A stretch of DNA of 64,000 nucleotides from Mycteria americana (taxonomy: Eukaryota; Chordata; Aves; Ciconiiformes; Ciconiidae): positions 110,408,062 through 110,472,061 of the forward strand of contig NC_134367.1 in the NCBI RefSeq assembly GCF_035582795.1, in the 5' to 3' direction. Below the pieces are notes generated by a model, which saw only the letters and a program-made list of their open reading frames with translations, made no database searches and was not told where the DNA came from. A program made the position numbers and the translations under genes. Below, piece after piece: positions 63,307 to 64,000 of the stretch. Each line of letters starts with the position of its first letter. Position 1 is the stretch's first letter.

Positions 63307-64000
63307 GTATGTCCATAGGTCCTGAGCAGCTCCCTTTCTTGTCCCTGTGGCGGTGAAGGAAAGAATGAAAAAGAGAGAGGAAAGAAAAAAAGAGCTTCAG
63401 GGAGAAAGAGGCTTGGATTGCACAGAGGTGCCAGTTAGATCACAGCTCTGCTCAGAGGTCTGCATTGTTTTAGGGCATTGAGACAGAAAGCTCATTTCAG
63501 GGAGAAGCCCTTTGCACTGCAGCTGGGGAGCCAGCAGAGAGATGCAGAGAAAGACAGCACTGGCCAGAGCCTGCAGACTGACTTACCCGTAGTCTCTCTA
63601 GGCCACGGACAAAACATCCAGCAGAGGAAAGGAGCAAGGAACAGTCCATGCTTGCACTTGCCCAAATTCCTGCAGTTTCTCTTCAGGGCAGTGACTAAGT
63701 CTATAAGGGAAAGCTACAGTGACAGACATTTATTTAGTTTGCACTGACCTCTGTTGGCTACACGAATGCTGAAACTTGCAGTGAGTGCATAGGACCCCTT
63801 CACAGGAGCGAAGCATTTTAGCTGGGTCATCTCTCCAGAGCCTTTGTGCATGAAATACAGCTCTGAGACAGCAGTCACACAGTAGAGAAGCTCCCATTTG
63901 GCTGCCTGGAGCTTGGAGTGGTGTTGTCCCCAGGAGGAACCTGGTGCAGAAGTGCTATCCGTGGAAGCCATCAGCTCAGGGGATGTACGTGTGATATTTT
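63307..64000 (+). other. CAPN13: Start of calpain intron 18
   Basis: Begins gtatgt. No exon with EF-hand 4 text was found before the window ends. An A/G-rich stretch lies at 63356-63412. Confidence 0.7.

Larger units (their letters stand above)
26768..64000 (+). other. CAPN13: Calpain gene, CAPN13-like, 3' incomplete (gene span)
   Basis: Calpains are intracellular calcium-regulated cysteine proteases that cut substrates at limited sites. Seventeen coding exons were placed by reading conserved protein text and requiring AG/GT borders and matching phases. Numbered from the ATG at 26780, the product has oxyanion Gln99, catalytic Cys105, His260 (in GHAYTVTGA) and Asn284 (in WNPWG), then a CBSW (C2-like) domain ending in LLRIFLK, then EF-hands. 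The triad numbering is almost that of calpain-2 (105/262/286, from memory). Text such as VSRFDI, ALGSLT, FWQ.G.WV.VVIDD and SQLQ.LLN fits CAPN13 better than CAPN14 or the classical calpains. About 605 residues are visible; with one unlocated small exon and the missing 3' exons the total would be near 670-690, as in CAPN13. The calpain family assignment is very secure; the paralogue assignment is about 75 percent. Confidence 0.9.

Noticed and set aside
1..64000. CRISPR array, operon, phage or other prokaryotic system
   Set aside because: The sequence is plainly vertebrate nuclear DNA with spliced genes and CR1 elements; no regular spacer-repeat array is present.

Overview
The window is a piece of vertebrate nuclear genome, most probably from a bird. 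Three degenerate CR1 LINE fragments carry the CR1 3' octamer tail or CR1 reverse-transcriptase text, there is one probable retroviral solo LTR, and interspersed repeats are otherwise sparse. Genes are split by GT-AG introns and there are no prokaryotic-type operons. A non-avian reptile cannot be excluded.

The only gene I can support is a classical-type calpain on the + strand. It starts near 26.77 kb and runs off the right edge. Seventeen coding exons could be placed (26780-27016 to 63228-63306). All have AG/GT borders and phases that join. The sizes 70, 119, 134, 86, 75, 37, 58, 69 and 79 bp are those I recall for the conserved calpain gene plan. The joined product reads as protease core 1 (Cys105), protease core 2 (His260, Asn284), the C2-like CBSW domain, and the first part of a penta-EF-hand domain. 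It most resembles calpain-13 (CAPN13), with calpain-14 second. One small exon is missing from the model between 51583 and 54668, and the last exons (about 200 bp of coding sequence) lie beyond base 64000.

Layout: 1-6.6 kb, no recognised gene, one unexplained exon-like block at 5396-5485. 6.61-7.76 kb, CR1 fragment (+). 7.8-20.1 kb, no recognised gene. 20.14-20.67 kb, probable solo LTR (-), followed by a degenerate CR1 (-) at 20.73-21.41 kb. 21.4-26.77 kb, upstream flank of the calpain. 26.77-64 kb, the calpain gene, whose 10.6-kb intron 1 holds a third CR1 fragment (-, 32818-33064).

The points most worth a second look are in the calpain. A glycine replaces the usual aspartate just before the catalytic cysteine. 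Two EF-hand loops have complete canonical calcium ligands, where the human CAPN13 sequence as I recall it is degenerate. A tandem NAGNAG acceptor precedes exon 10. I found no prokaryote-style or otherwise clearly novel system.
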